A DNA stretch of 64,000 bases from Citrus sinensis (GCF_022201045.2 NC_068563.1:7564001-7628000), one strand, 5' to 3'. Counted from the stretch's first letter, positions 32,410 to 45,167 are shown. The notes: generated by a model from the letters alone, not told the origin. Translations and numbers: made by a program.

Positions 32410-35400
32410 TCATTTTTTTTCCACCTACAAGTATATAAAATCAATTAGCACACCACAAAAAATAAATCACAGATTTGTTTTAAGGAAAAATAATCATAAA
32501 TTACTTGTATGTTACCTCGCGATTGTAGGCTGTAATTAACTTGGCAACGTATGTAGCCCACTGATCACAAAGTCGCGAGAGGTCCTTGACAGTGTATTCC
32601 TCAACTCCCTTGAACTTTAATTTTAAAACAACAAGTTATTCACCGAAAATCCTTGACTAAACTACTTAATTAGCATTCATTTAAATACATTTGTGTGTTA
32701 ACAATTAAAGCCAACAAATAAACTCCAACAATGTTACTGTTTTATCCAAAATTATATAGGTAAATACTGAACATCCTGATCATGGTAATTCCAAAAAAAA
32801 AAACAACTTGTGAACCCCAACAACAATAATATTTGATAGCCGAAGCAACTTGTGAACCCCAACAGTACGCGATTTAATACAAATATGGATGTAGATACAA
32901 AACCTTAATTAGGATGACAACTTATCCTCATCAAAGTAAAGTACAAGCAATGACACCATAGCACATCCCCACTAACAACTACTTTGCAACCCAAACAATT
33001 GTTTTGTGTTGGGATATGCAGTACATTGTGTATATCCCAAATCCTAATTCATGTCTATATGGATATTCATATAATCTATTCAACAGTATGCAACATAGTC
33101 ACCATTATAAGTACCCTCACAATTTATAAAATGCATACAATATGTAATAAAAAGATAAATGTAAAGAAGCACACAGGTGTTTGAGCTGATTCATTCGACA
33201 ATAAATTAAAACAATATGATACAGTATTGTAAAAATCATTTTCAATACTTACATTATTTTTCAGAACGTTCACATTTGTGATGATATCTTGCATGTATTT
33301 CATCACATAATAACCACATTCAAAGCTGCTCGGCTGCCTCGGACACTACAAGATCAAAATTACATTAATTTTTTACTGTACGTTAACAATAATTAGTTAC
33401 GTTTGTCTGATTTTTACCTTGACAGGTATCCATTGAACATTGGCCTTTGTATCAGAATTTAAACTCTGATGTATTCGAATCCCCCTACAATTAAGAGACA
33501 TAGCTAATGTTAGCAAATAATTAGCATAAAACATAAAAATAAAATAGCATGATCAAAGATACAAATAACAAACTTAACTGATTGACAATCTGCATTAGCT
33601 CTTCATCAGGATTACCTTCCAAAGGATCAAGGTAATAGGTTGTACGTCTCACCATATCAATTGCCAATAACACCCAGTGGGCACTAAACAAAGTAAAAAT
33701 TGTTCTCACACATGAATTACAAGTAAAAGTGATTAATCTACAAATTAAAGAATATTACTAGCAAATGAAAAAGGTTATACCTAGGGTTATACGGGAATAC
33801 GATGACTTGTCCCAATTCTGCCAAGCCTAACAGTTTTGAAATGTATTGAGTCCTGTCTTTGAAACTGACCCTTGGATATAGCTTCTCAAAAAGCCCAAAC
33901 TGAACTGGTTTAGTACTTCCATTGCTCTCCATCTCCTCATACAGGTGTCTAAGAGGAAACAAATATATATAACGAAGTAAGTTTGAATATAGGAAACAAA
34001 ATAATAGGGCCAAGTTTACTAAAACATAAGTTATGATTTACCGTACTTGATCCATATGTTAATGATGCAGTTTGAGACCTCTTTAAACTCTATGATTTCA
34101 GCACAAATCATTTTGTCCAAGTGTGTTTCCCAAATTTCACCAAAGGTTGCTGTGTCATGCCGAATCCTGATCAACCGAGATAAAGAATTCTCGATGAACA
34201 TGGTAAACATGTTCATATATTCACTCCTGTCATTCTTTCTTGATCGTGCTACTGCCCGTGTATTCTTCACACGTACATTGAGGTCTTTTGCTGCTGGTCT
34301 GATGACTTGGGGTTTTTTTTTGGCTATTTCTGCTGGTCTGATGACTCGGGTTTCTTTTTTGGCTACTTCTGCTGGTATGATGACTCTGGGTTCTTTTTTG
34401 GCTACTTCTGCTGGTCTGATGACTGGTGGTTCTTTGTTGGGTACTTTGTCATGACAGGAGAACTGCCTATCTAGTACTTTAGGAGTTAGTCGAGGAGATC
34501 TTCTCGGTGTGGGCTTTGAAGTAATTTCACAGTCTACTTTTTCGGGGGTTTGTTGAGGAGTTGCTTGGGAAATTGTGGTGGGACTGTCCTTGATTTTACT
34601 CTTCACAGATTTTGGAGTCGACTTACCCGATGGGAAATCAGCCTTTGCAATAATCAAAATACATACCATTAGTAGTAATACATGCATATACAAATGGAAA
34701 TAAAATAATGACATGTAACAGGCCATATACCTTTCTTTTTCCAAGAGTTTTAGGGGATTGTTGATCATTGTCAATCTGAACACCAGTGGAAGTTTTGGGC
34801 TTAGGAAAGTTAGAACTTCCAACTTCAATATTGCTGTACGCATTTAACCTTGCATTCATGCGTTCTAATTGAGCAGACATGAATTGGAAACTCTCTTGAT
34901 ACATCTTTCTTTCTCTTGCTAACTCAGTGGCATCAGGGACATGAAAGTACATAAATGGGGTGACGAATTGCCCCACTCCTTGCACCCTACTTCCATTTGG
35001 CTGCTTCTGAAGAGCTTCACCTAGAATGTCATGTGACCCTTGTGATTGGAATGTTCCTTGTTCAACATGACTCTTCAGCTCATTCTACAAAAAAAAATAT
35101 TGTAAATCCGCAATTACGAGTACAACACATCAGCTAAACTAAACTAATATCCTTTTTGAATCTTTAACAAAGAGCAAATCCATATATAGTTCAAATTGAA
35201 ACTACAGAAAATATTACAAGACAACACCTCAAACAAGTTTTAACCTTTTAATATGCGAAGAAATAAGTTCTGATGAAATCTTACTGAGTTTCTGTCAATT
35301 GTAAATGTTGCCATACAATTATTACAAAAAGCAGTATATATGTACGTTAATATCTACCCCCACACACACATATTATAAAGAAAATTCATAAGAATTAAGT

Positions 35401-36351
35401 ATACAAGTGACTTACTATTTTCTCAGCAATTGGCGTCACATCAGAAGCATATTTGCCATCTCGGTCTGCTCATGCCATTAACCAAGCTTCACTGCGATCA
35501 ATCTCCCGCTCAGAAACTCCACTCTCCTTTTTCTGTTACAAGGTGACATAAAACATAAATAATTGATTCTATTATATTATACGCATTAGATTACTTATGT
35601 TACTGTAATTACTCTATATTACCACACTTACTTTTCTATACAACATGCCACCATATCCTGTGCTACCCAAGCGATGGTTGTAGACATTCTTTGCTCTTTT
35701 GTCTTTTGCCTTCTTACTTTTTTCCTGCACAAACAGTTTATATGAAGAACAAAAAGTTACCACTAATTATTAGTAACTACCAACAATTAAATCAGGTAAT
35801 ATTAACAAACAACACACCTAAAATTGTTTAGACAAAACTTTGACAACAAAAAGTTTCCAATCTTCTTTTTTAATGCTTGGATATTCAATAGGAGGCAACC
35901 TTAGTGACTTTCGATCGTCCTTGTTAGGTAGAACGAATTCAGTTGCCAGTTCACAACGAAAGTTTCTTGATGCAACCCCCATCCACTTTAATACTTGGCT
36001 TTTGCATTTCAAGCTCAATTTGAATTTTTTCTGTCAACCAATAACATGGATTAGCAACAACTTTAAAAAAATCTGGAAGTTATATAAAATCTTTAAACAT
36101 ACTATGAAACAAGAAAACAAAACCTGAAAATGAACCCACAAAGTTTCCTTCATCTCTAGTGGCACACGCCTCCAATCATCAAGTAAAATTGAAATTGTTT
36201 CCCTTTCCAACCGGAACACCATAAGAATTGTACTCAATTGCAGCTTCATGACTAACTTCTTGTTTTTGTAAACCTTTTTTTTGTTTGTTTGTTTTCTTCT
36301 CCTTGGTCTTCCGTCGAGCTCCGGAAGAGTGAACTCAACATCGTCAGCCAT
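32410..36351 (-). pseudogene. CACTA second gene: En/Spm-type (Transposase_24-like) N-part and Ulp1-like C48 protease
   Basis: Multi-exon, starting MADDVEFTLPELDGR at 36351. Early exons resemble the plant En/Spm transposase_24 type: WMGVASRNFRCELATEF, then KAKDKRAKNVYNHRLGSTGYGG near 35680. A middle Lys/Pro-rich part holds a repeated RPAEVAKKE module (about 34270-34430). The C-terminal exons form a Ulp1-type cysteine protease: His in HWVLLAIDM (about 33665), Asp in YYLDPLEG, Gln and Cys in QPSSFECGYYVMKYM (about 33330). The last exon is at 32410-32424. At least two nonsense codons are present: TAG at an exon end after VLSKQF (about 35819) and TGA after EAWLMA (about 35470). The protease triad itself is intact. 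Exon borders are partly inferred. Confidence 0.78.
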
Positions 36352-36500
36352 CTCCTACAATCCTGAAAATGATTAAAATAAATAAGTATATCATTTAGAT
36401 TAATAAGTTAATACAAGAGCAATAGCATATAATGAAATAAATAAATCACTTACTGGAAAACTTTGAAAATTGGTGCTGGAAACTAACTACAATAATGCAT

Positions 36501-39500
36501 TCACTGATTTTCTAAATCAATATCTATTGGAATAGCATCACAATCTTTTCTGTCATAAATTCCTTCATCATCTTTCTCATCCAACTCACATACTGGAAGT
36601 TTGTTAGATAATGGAGAAAATACATCCACGTCTTCACATCTTTCCCCATTTAACTTATAAGCTTTGTCGGTCACTGAACAAACTATTGATTTATTATTCT
36701 CTAGCTGGTCCTTTACATAAAATACTTGCTTTGCATGACAAGCCAGAATAAAGCAATCAGATTTATAGCCAATCCAATTTAAATCAACTACAGTGAAACC
36801 TAAATTGTCAGTGCAAACCCCTCTATCATCTACCCAATCACACTTGAAAAGTGTTTTTTTAACCATTAGATAATCAAGCTGCCAAATCTCATCAATGACT
36901 CCATAAAACGTCATGTCTCCAAAATGAGGACTTTTATCTTTTGAGCTTGAAATCTGTAGAGTGTTAGCAACAACCCTAACACCACTATTTTGGGTCACAC
37001 GATTACAGTCTCGGTCCATCGTTGTAAAATTGAAGCCATTTATCTCGTAGCCAGAGAAGGTCACCACGCTTGAGCGTGGTTTGTTTGCTAACCAGCACAC
37101 TATTTCGTCAATCGGCACATTATTTGCTTTATCATGTGCCACCTATAAATTAATTTAACAAGTACAGTAATTAGTAACATGTAGAAAAATCTTGTTAAGT
37201 TTATATCCTATATTGTATTTAGTTAAGTAATTCTAACCTTTGCTTGTAACCAACCAGAAAATGTTCGTATGTGTTCATTTTGCAACCACAGATTTGTTTT
37301 TGCCTTATAAGGGTTTGTTGATGCCAAATAATGCATATGCTCCCTACAGTGAAACATATTAAGATTTAAAAACTAGTATATTAATCTAATAATACAATAG
37401 TAATATTTTTTTGAAAAATTAACAACTTACTCGATATATATTTGGATTTCAAGGGTGTTCATTAGAACACACCGGTGTGCTTGTGCCAACAAAGGATCAT
37501 CAACCACCTTTATGTTTGCACCTCCCAAAGGCTTTTCGATAGATAAATCAGTTGGACAACCAGTAGGCAGCCCAATAACATCACAATTTGAGAGGTACTC
37601 AGCACAAAATGCAAGTGCTTCTTCTGCAATATAACTTTCTACAATACAACCCTCAGGGCGGTAGCAATTACGAACATAATCCTTGAGAGTTTTCATTTGT
37701 CTCTCAAAAGGATACATCCATCGAAGATAAACAGGCCCACATAACCTAACTTGTTCAACTAAGTGGACTGTTAAATGGATCATTATGTCAAAAAAGCTAG
37801 GTGGGAAGTACTGCTGCAGTAAGCATAAAGTAATTACAAGTTCCTCTTGCAATTGGTCAAGAGTATTAGGATCTACCACTTTACAGCACAATGTATTAAA
37901 AAAGAAGCACATCCTGATTATGGCCGTTCTCACATTTATAGGCAAACAGTTTCGAATGGCTAGTGGTAGAAATTGTTGCATCAAAGTATGACAGTCATGG
38001 GACTTAAGGCCTTGAAGCCGACAATCATCTATTGAAACAAGATTTTGGACATTGGAAGAATACCCATCAGGGACTTTCACACTCAGCAAGGTTTCACAAA
38101 ACTATTTTTTTTCTTTTTTACTCAAAGTATAAGGAGCTGGAGGTAGGACTTTGTTTTTTTTGTTTGTTTCATCAGGAACTAGTTTTCCCCTGATCTTCAA
38201 AGACTCAAGATCTTTTCTAGCATTAATCCCATCTTTTGTTTTGCCTGGTTGATGAAGTAATGTGTCATATATGTTTTCGCACACATTTTTTTCAATGTGC
38301 ATCACATCTAATTGATGGCGAACTAATAAATGCTTCTAATAATCTAACTCAAAAAAGATTGACTTTTTTTTTTACAATTTTTCAGTTATGTTCTCATCAC
38401 CACCACCATCACCACCGCCATCATGTTTCCGCTTTTTGGCCTTCTTTTTCCCGAACTTAATATCTATATCTTCCACCATATTAAAGATTTCCTCACCAGA
38501 CAAAGTTTTAGGAGGCTCATTCCACTCTTGCTTCCCATTAAAAACCTTTTTCAATTTTCAAAATAGGTGATCGAGTGGTAGAAAGCGGCGATGGCCCATA
38601 TATGTCATTTTCCTACTATGTGGCAGCCAACATGCACAAGTGTCTATCCCACAAATTGGGCAAGCATAATAGCCCTTAACAGTACAACCAGAGAGGTTTC
38701 CGTATGCTGGAAAGTCACTAATTGTCCACATCAAGACAGCCCGTAAATTAAAGGTTTCTTTTCTATAAGAATCATAAACATCAATACCTACATCCCATAG
38801 AGTTTTTAAGTCCTCAATCAAAGGTGCTAGGTATACATCTAGATCATTTACAGGTTGTTTAGAGCCAGATATCAAAAGTGACAACATCAAAAACTTTCTC
38901 TTCATACACAACCATGGAGGAAGATTATATGTTATTAATATAACAGGCCAACAACTATAAGTAGTGCTAAGTGTACTATGTGGGTTAACCCCATTAGTTG
39001 AGAGAGCTAAACGGAGATTTCTAGGTTCTTGTGCAAATTTTGGCCACTTATTGTCAATTAGTTGCCAGGCTGGTGAGTCTGCTGGGTGGCGAAGTTTGCC
39101 ATCTCTAATTCTTTTATTAGCATGCCATGTTAAATTTTGAGCTGTTTGTGGTGATTGAAACAATCTTTTCAACCTAGGAATAGGTGGAAAATACCATAAT
39201 ACCTTTTTAGGAACCCCTTTCCTAAATTTTGTTGAGCTATCTTTTTTTTTTTTATACCTAGATGCTCCACAATTTGGGCATTCAGCAAGATCAGCAAATT
39301 CATTCCTATACAAAATGCAGTCATTTGGACATGCATGTATTTTTTCATACTCTAAGCCTAGCACTTTCATTGTTTTCTTAACCTCGTACATTGACATAGG
39401 TAGAGTATTATTATTTGGCAAAATATCAGCAAGGACTTCTAAGAAAGCAGAAAACCCTTTATCAGACCACCCATAGTTCCCTTTCACATTGTAAAGTCTC

Positions 39501-39931
39501 ATTAAACTAGATAACTTTGAATGTTTTGCACCCGGGTACAAAGGCTTTTCAGCATCTTCAAGCATATCCTTAAAAGAACTAGGATCTCTATCACAATGCT
39601 CGTAAGCATCTTCGACCATGTCAATTATATTACTGTAATCATGACATCTAAATCTTTGACTATGTGAATGGTCTTCACAGTTTGTAAATGTAGATTTAGA
39701 GTCAGTCTCACCATGCCAAGTCCAAACAATATATCTTGGGAGAAAACCTTTTTCAAATAAATGATCCTTCACTTGTTGAGGAGTATGAAACTCCATATTA
39801 CAACAAAAGGTGCAAGGACATCTAATTGACATTCGATTTTCAGCATTCAAAATGGCAAAATCTAAGAAATCAGCAACTCCAGAACGATACTCTACAGACA
39901 ATCTATCACAAGTTATCCAACTTCTGTCCAT
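36501..39931 (-). pseudogene. CACTA tnpD-type transposase (Transposase_21), broken
   Basis: The start MDRSWITCDRLSVEYRSGV at 39931 is the transposase-associated domain with its Cys cluster CPCTFC. Transposase_21 spans about 39080-38570 (PWLCMKRKFLML, DLDVYLAPLIEDL, MWTISDFPAYGNLSG, YMGHRRFLP), then HIEKNVCENIYDTLL, then DUF4218 (about 37990-37430; LVEQVRLCGPVYLRWMYPFE). An exon at 37343-37238 follows, then DUF4216 in 37142-36501. In-frame stops lie at 38558-38560, 38372-38374, near 38339 and at 38102-38104. The expected Asp of the L-T-DGxNP block is Asn (LSTNGVNPH). It would cut and move CACTA ends; this copy cannot. Confidence 0.88.
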
Positions 39932-41773
39932 TTCAAATATTTTACCTGTTCACATATGTAATGTTAGTTTAAGTTTAATTAAATTGCATGATTAATTTAA
40001 AGTTCAATGTTATTATGATTATAGTTGTAATAATAAACTTATAATTCTGGAAAATCATTAATAGCCCTATAAATCATTAATTATAATAATAATTTAGACA
40101 AAATCCTGAAATTGAAACAAAATAAGTTTTGAAACTTAAATAGGAGATTAATAGGTAAGATGGGTGCTAATGGCTTTTTAAGTAGTCGAACTAATTCATA
40201 AGTCAAGTAACTAACAAAAGTTAAGAGTTCAAATAAATAATGTCTTCATACCACTTTGCAAGCCATTTTTTAAGATTCTATAAATCATTTTTTAACTTCA
40301 AATACAACATGCAGAACTACTTTAAAACAAGCATTTCTTTATTGAATCAAACACAAATCATCAACTTTATACAATCTCAAAATACTCACAACCACGAACT
40401 TAATTAATTCATATCATAGTCATTGTCTCTATGACAAATCGTCCAACCAAAACAGAATAAATAAACAAGTAGGATTATATAACAAAATTTGCCTCTCTTT
40501 ACATGAAACAGAGATGTAAATAGTTTGTAACCACTAAATACACAGTCATTCAGCCAATATAACACCCAAACAATCATCTCCTAATCACAAAGGCAAAAGC
40601 TAAAATCAAATTTCATATTTTAGTACATTCAAAATCAACTAACTTATTGCTCAAAGTTAAGAAACGGAGCTAACAATTTATTTCAGAAACTAAAAAAATG
40701 CACATTCTTAGTTTTAAATAACAATGACAGTAAATCACATGCACAAAAGTTTGAAACTGACCTCAAATGTGGCAGAAAAAACAGAGTCGCAGCAGCAAGT
40801 GTTTTGAGTTTAAGTAATGCACCACTTAAAATGCCTGTATTTTTGGACTGCATGTGAGTGAAGATATAGAAAAGTAAGAACAAAAATTTCAAGTTACGAA
40901 TAAATAAATAAAAAAAAATATTTGGAAAACAAAACCCACCAGGGTTGCACGACTGTTCAATTTCTGAATATCTGAAACAACCCAAAAATAAAAATTCAAA
41001 AATATTATTCATAAGCCAAATTAAAACAAACCCAATAATTAAATTGCACAAAAAAATAAAACATTCTGCCATTACCAGCTGATAACCTCCTCTACAGTTC
41101 TTTCTCTGGACTTAACTTGTCAGGGAGAATGAGATTACCTGAATACCGAACCGATGGTGCCACTTCACCCCTTGTCGATGGCTTTTACTTGCTTGCCTAG
41201 TATAGGCACTGGATGGTTAAGTTGGAGAAAAACCCCTTCAATAACAAGCGATTAGGGTTTTGGTTTGTGTTTCAATTTGGGGAAAATGGAAAAACGAATC
41301 AGAGTTTTAGGTTTTCATTATCTATCTAAATTAATTGAATTTAATTTGTAAATGGATAGTGCAAAACAGAAGAGATCGAGAAGAGAAAAACGAAAGCGAA
41401 AGTGAACGATGAAAGCAAGATAGAGACAGTCGATATAGTCTAGATGGGGAGAACAAGTGTGTTTTATGTTATTGTTATTTATATTTTCATTTTTTAATAA
41501 TTTAAATATTATTATGACTTTGACTCATCGAGATTTGATGGTCTGTGCTCCAAACATTAAAGCTTTAAATCTTAGAGCTCCCAGGTTCGAGTTGGAGCTA
41601 AAACAAAATTTTTATGAATTTTTTTTATCATTGATACTTTAGTGTTAGTGATTTTTTATGTTTAGTTTACTAACACCCTAGTATCATTAATCTCTGATTC
41701 CTATTTGTCAAAAGCGGAAAATGGTGCATATGTACATAAGTACTGACACTTTTTGCAAAGTGTCAGTAATGAA
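39932..41773. other. CACTA 5' non-coding and subterminal region
   Basis: Upstream of the transposase start. AT-rich, without a convincing coding exon. The last 160 bp before the right TIR are dense in GTGTCAGTA and TGACACTT motifs. A leader intron is possible, but I cannot define it. Confidence 0.5.
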
Positions 41774-41803
41774 GTGTCAGTAAAGCCCATTTTTCTAGTA
41801 GTG
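41774..41803 (-). repeat. CACTA right terminal inverted repeat
   Basis: Inverse of 31703-31732, ending TTTTTCTAGTAGTG next to the GTT duplicate at 41804-41806. Confidence 0.95.
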
Positions 41804-41806
41804 GTT

Positions 41807-43000
41807 CTATAAGTTTTCACATAGCTTAGATGAGTTTTATAAGTTCTTGCCTAGTTGGCTAGTTCTGATGAGTTTTGTAAGTTCTCACCTAGTCTTTACG
41901 AGCTTTATAAGTTCTTGCCTTCTTATAGCAAGTTTTATTAGTTCCCGCCATCTCATGGCGAGACTTATTAGTTCATAATATCTCATGGCGAGTTTTGCTA
42001 GTTGCCACCATCTCATGGCAAGTTATTTCAGCAAGTTTTAGTTCTTGGTCTCATGTGAGCAAGTTTTAAGGCTTAAAACATATATTTGCCTAAAAAGATT
42101 TCACTCTTTTATTTTTCTACTCGGTTACTTATAGCCAAGCTGGATTAGCAAGTTGAGGCTTTTTGTCTCACCTGGAGTAGGTTTTAAGACTTGAAACCTT
42201 TATTTGCCTTAAATAATTTATTTTGTTTCCTCTGCTTACAACGTTATGGGCAAGCAAGTACATTAGTTTAAGGATTAATGGAGCGCTCTGTTGATGATTG
42301 GGTTTGAGCTGGTTTCTATTGGGTGAAATGAAAAGGTTCTGGTCTAACTTTTTACCATGGCAGGGTGTTTGCACTTTTATCTTTTTGCTAGCTTACTCAT
42401 TGCAAATCTGAATTAACAAGTTTAGGCTTCTTGTCTCATCTCGAGTGGTTTTTGAGACTTGAAACCTTTATTTATCTAAAAAGATTTCATTCTTTTATCT
42501 TTCTGCTCGCCTATTTATGGCAAAGTTGAATTAGCAATTTAGGCTTCTTATCTTACCTTGAGCAGGTTTTAAGACTTAAACCTTTACTTGCCTATAAAGA
42601 TTTTGTGCTTCTATTTTTTTGCTCACCTATTTATGGCTAAGCTGAATTAACAAATGCTTATTGTCTCACTTTGAGCATGTTTCAGGATTTGAAACCTTAA
42701 CTTGCTTATAAAGATTTTGTGCTTTTATCTTTTTGTTTGCCTTCTTATGGACAAGCTGAATTAGCAAGTTTAGACTTTTTGTCTCACCTTTGGTAGGTTT
42801 TGAGACTTAAACCTTTACTTACCTTGAACAATTCATTTTGTTTCTTTTACTCACCACACCATGAGCAAGCAAGTACGATCAGTTTAAGGTTTGATAGAGC
42901 ATTCCACTGATGATTGGATCTCAACTGGTTTCCATTGCGTGAAATGAAAACATTTTGGTTTGAACAATCTGTCGTGGTATGGTGTTGGTCTCGTGGGGTT
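41807..43000 (-). repeat. element 3 tandem-repeat area with higher-order pattern
   Basis: 41807-42060 continues the short units (about 30-35 bp, TTATAAGTTCTTGCCTAGT and TGGCGAGTTT types) that begin at 31440-31700 left of the CACTA. From about 42060, units of roughly 115 bp follow (GCAAGTTTAGGCTTCTTGTCTC and GAAACCTTTATTTGCCT). A longer block containing GATGATTGG...TGGTTTC(T/C)ATTG and GTGAAATGAAAA appears at about 42200-42370 and again at about 42815-43000, giving a two-level repeat. Confidence 0.8.
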
Positions 43001-43059
43001 ATTTCTACTCGTCGCTATTCAGTCATAACTCTTGGCGAGCACGTTCCCCTCTGAGCTCT

Positions 43060-44150
43060 CTTCTCATCTTCTCATCTCTTCTAGCTACTCGCCTCTGACT
43101 TTAACTGTTTTATCTACTCCAATCTATCAATCTATCTTTACTTATTTATAGATTGCTAAATAAAAGTTGATTGCTTTGCTTATTTTTACTCCTTCTCAAT
43201 CCTCTCAAAGCTTTTGGATGATTGAAAACATTAGACTACAAGACAATTCTATGATACGTTTTTACAAAATCTCTAAGAGTTTCCTCCTCGCCTCGCTTAA
43301 CACTCATAAATTCTCTTGTGTCGTCTTTTGGAGGCTTGAGCCCTTAAACTATTTAGTAAAATCCCTATATAACTTATCACGGGTTCTGATACTTCCTGGA
43401 AATAGTTTTCTATAGCCTTTTAATGTCAAAGGCAATGCTCTACACCTCTGCAATGATGTTAAGCCTTGCACTCGTGTCATCTCATTAAACTACTCTATGT
43501 GCATCATTTGGGAAGCGAAAGTCTTTTGGAATTATAGTGTTCATGATTTTAGTTGAAAGTGGGGACTTTCATCTATCATTATTCTCCAACTCTGAGTTCT
43601 TCCTCGACCTTGCATCTCCTCAATGATTTGTGCTACTCTCTACACCTCAATCCCAAGTTTGCTTGAGTGACCTAGATTTTACATTGCTATCTACTTGCTT
43701 TTAAGCTCTATATTTAACAAACAATGTCTCAGCTCTCTTTGTTTAATATTTTCCACTTTTCACGTCTCTGTTCCAATGTTCAAGTTATTTTGAATGGGAT
43801 CATCCATCCTTGATGATATTAGTACAACATTTCCTAGTTTTTTCGATGCCTATCTCTTGTGGTTTGACTCAGACATGTCCACATTCCTAGTAGAGGTCTT
43901 TTCCTTAGGCCTTCTCTGCCCTTCCTTTATTTCTTGCAATAACATTGCTAGACTATCCATCTACTTTTGCAACTGATCTATTCTTTCATTTATTGCCTTG
44001 TCTCTAGCTTCATGGGCGATTTCCCCTCAAGGTCAGTCACTGATATTTATCCTTAATTCATTCCTTTTTCGCTCACTTTTTCCTCTTGATCACATATAGG
44101 TGTTACTGCTCCAGTGGAATGGCTTCTTGTATTGTCCTTATAGACAATGC
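43060..44150 (-). pseudogene. gag remnant of element 3
   Basis: No long frame survives, but the DNA aligns with the gag region of element 2 in the same order. TTCTCCAACTCTGAG...CCTTGCATCTCCTCAATGATTTG matches the part coding the SWRIMLDEE/RLAQVIEEIQG region. GCACTCGTGTCATCTCATTAAAC matches the MTGVQ region. The stretch near 43980-44030 matches the IVNEARERV part. Protease, RT and integrase do not follow, and tandem repeats start instead. Confidence 0.65.
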
Positions 44151-44152
44151 CA
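44136..44152 (-). other. eroded primer binding site of element 3
   Basis: The minus strand reads TGGCATTGTCTATAAGG where element 2 has TGGCGCCGTCTGTGGGG. All differences are C-to-T or G-to-A changes. It lies 3 bases inside the 5' LTR, as expected for a PBS. Confidence 0.7.
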
Positions 44153-44155
44153 AAA

Positions 44156-44963
44156 TGTTAACGCCGACACCTCGGTGTGTGGGATACTAACTCCAAAATT
44201 TAAATTTACTTGTGTGGAAAGATGATTTCTTGCCTTAATTTAGCAGACTGAGCAAAAGTTGGTGACTAGGAATCCAAGCCTGGTGAGTGCTTGTAATCAC
44301 AAAAATAGTCAAAGGCGCTGGAAGTCTTTTCAGTGTTAGCCTTCCGACACTCAAGTCAGTATCACAAATTTTTGTAGAAAGAATAGGGTATGTGATTTTT
44401 GTGTAAAAAATAAACCAAAAATGAAAAAAAAAGAAGAAGAAACTCTCCTTTTAAATAAGAAAAGATAATGATAAGGAGGGACAAAGATGAAAAATAAAGA
44501 GGATAAAAAGGATAAAGAAGAAATCTTTAGATTTCGTGAGATTAGATAGGGTTTTGGGGTATTCAATCCCATAATCTTTTCAGAGTTTTATAGGAGCTTA
44601 GATCCCCTATCCCTTGGACCTTGGCGTAGTGGGTTTTAGGGATATAGTTCAATCTCCCTCTTCTCCTTGAATTATGGCTTTGTGAGTTTATGGATAGGGT
44701 TTAATCCTTGAATGGTTTTGACTGAGTCTAACATTAGCTTAATCATCTCCTCGCCTAAATCATGCTCGCTTGCTTTTCTTTGACTGTGTTAAAAGGCGAG
44801 GCGAGCATAATAAGATTTTCAGTAAAACCTTATTACGGTTGCCTCATTTTATCATCTGATAAGGAGGCGGCCATAATGAGGCCTTGAGTGGAGCCTAATT
44901 ATAGTCACCCTATTTTACCAACCGAACAGGTAGACTCATATTTGATTCGTTGTATTGACAACA
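44156..44963 (-). repeat. 5' LTR of element 3
   Basis: Plus-strand limits TGTTAACGCCGACACC to GTATTGACAACA, 808 bp. The Tat core reads GACTTGAGTGTCGGAAG on the minus strand (44357-44341). Near its right end a unit of about 70 bp is duplicated (AATAAGATTTTCAGTAAAACC versus AATGAGGCCTTGAGTGGAGCC). The outer base is supported by the CAACA end only, because no TSD is visible. Confidence 0.75.
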
Positions 44964-45167
44964 AATTAAAAGAGATAAAAGTATTGTTATTAAGGTAAAT
45001 TCAACATCAAATCATGTATACAAAAATGATATAAGTTAACACGGATTGCATCAATCAATCACTATATGTACTTCATCTGACCAATCTTTGTAATCTAGTC
45101 AGTGGCGCTAGTGTCATCGAGCCGAGGTTAGACATTTCCAGATTTTCCAAATCATGTTTCCTAGGGT

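Larger units (their letters stand above)
31703..41803. mobile_element. CACTA (En/Spm) DNA transposon, 10.1 kb
   Basis: Both ends begin with the same terminal repeat, CACTACTAGAAAAATGGGCT, identical for 30 bp in inverse orientation (31703-31732 and 41774-41803). GTT flanks each side (31700-31702 and 41804-41806), the 3-bp duplication of CACTA elements. Two minus-strand genes are inside: a tnpD-type transposase (36501-39931) and a second gene ending in a Ulp1-like protease (32410-36351). Many GTGTCAGTA-type motifs crowd both subterminal regions. The insertion lies in the tandem-repeat area of gypsy element 3. Confidence 0.97.
28810..44963 (-). mobile_element. Tat-type gypsy element 3, decayed, without recognisable pol, hosting CACTA and a MITE
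   Basis: Read on the minus strand: 5' LTR (44963-44156), eroded PBS (44152-44136), gag remnant, long tandem-repeat area, antisense ORF remnant (30957-31280) and 3' LTR (30236-28810). The two LTRs align over most of their length once a 620-bp MITE is removed from the left one. No RT, RNase H or integrase sequence is visible. A 10.1-kb CACTA transposon lies in the repeat area. No clear TSD was found at the outer ends (AGTAG versus AATTA), so age and later change have blurred it. Confidence 0.78.

Noticed and set aside
34047-34454. Plus-strand frame with a repeated GLMTxGSFLATSA-like pattern
   Set aside because: The repeat is the reverse of the RPAEVAKKE module in the CACTA second gene; the minus strand has the coherent exon structure.
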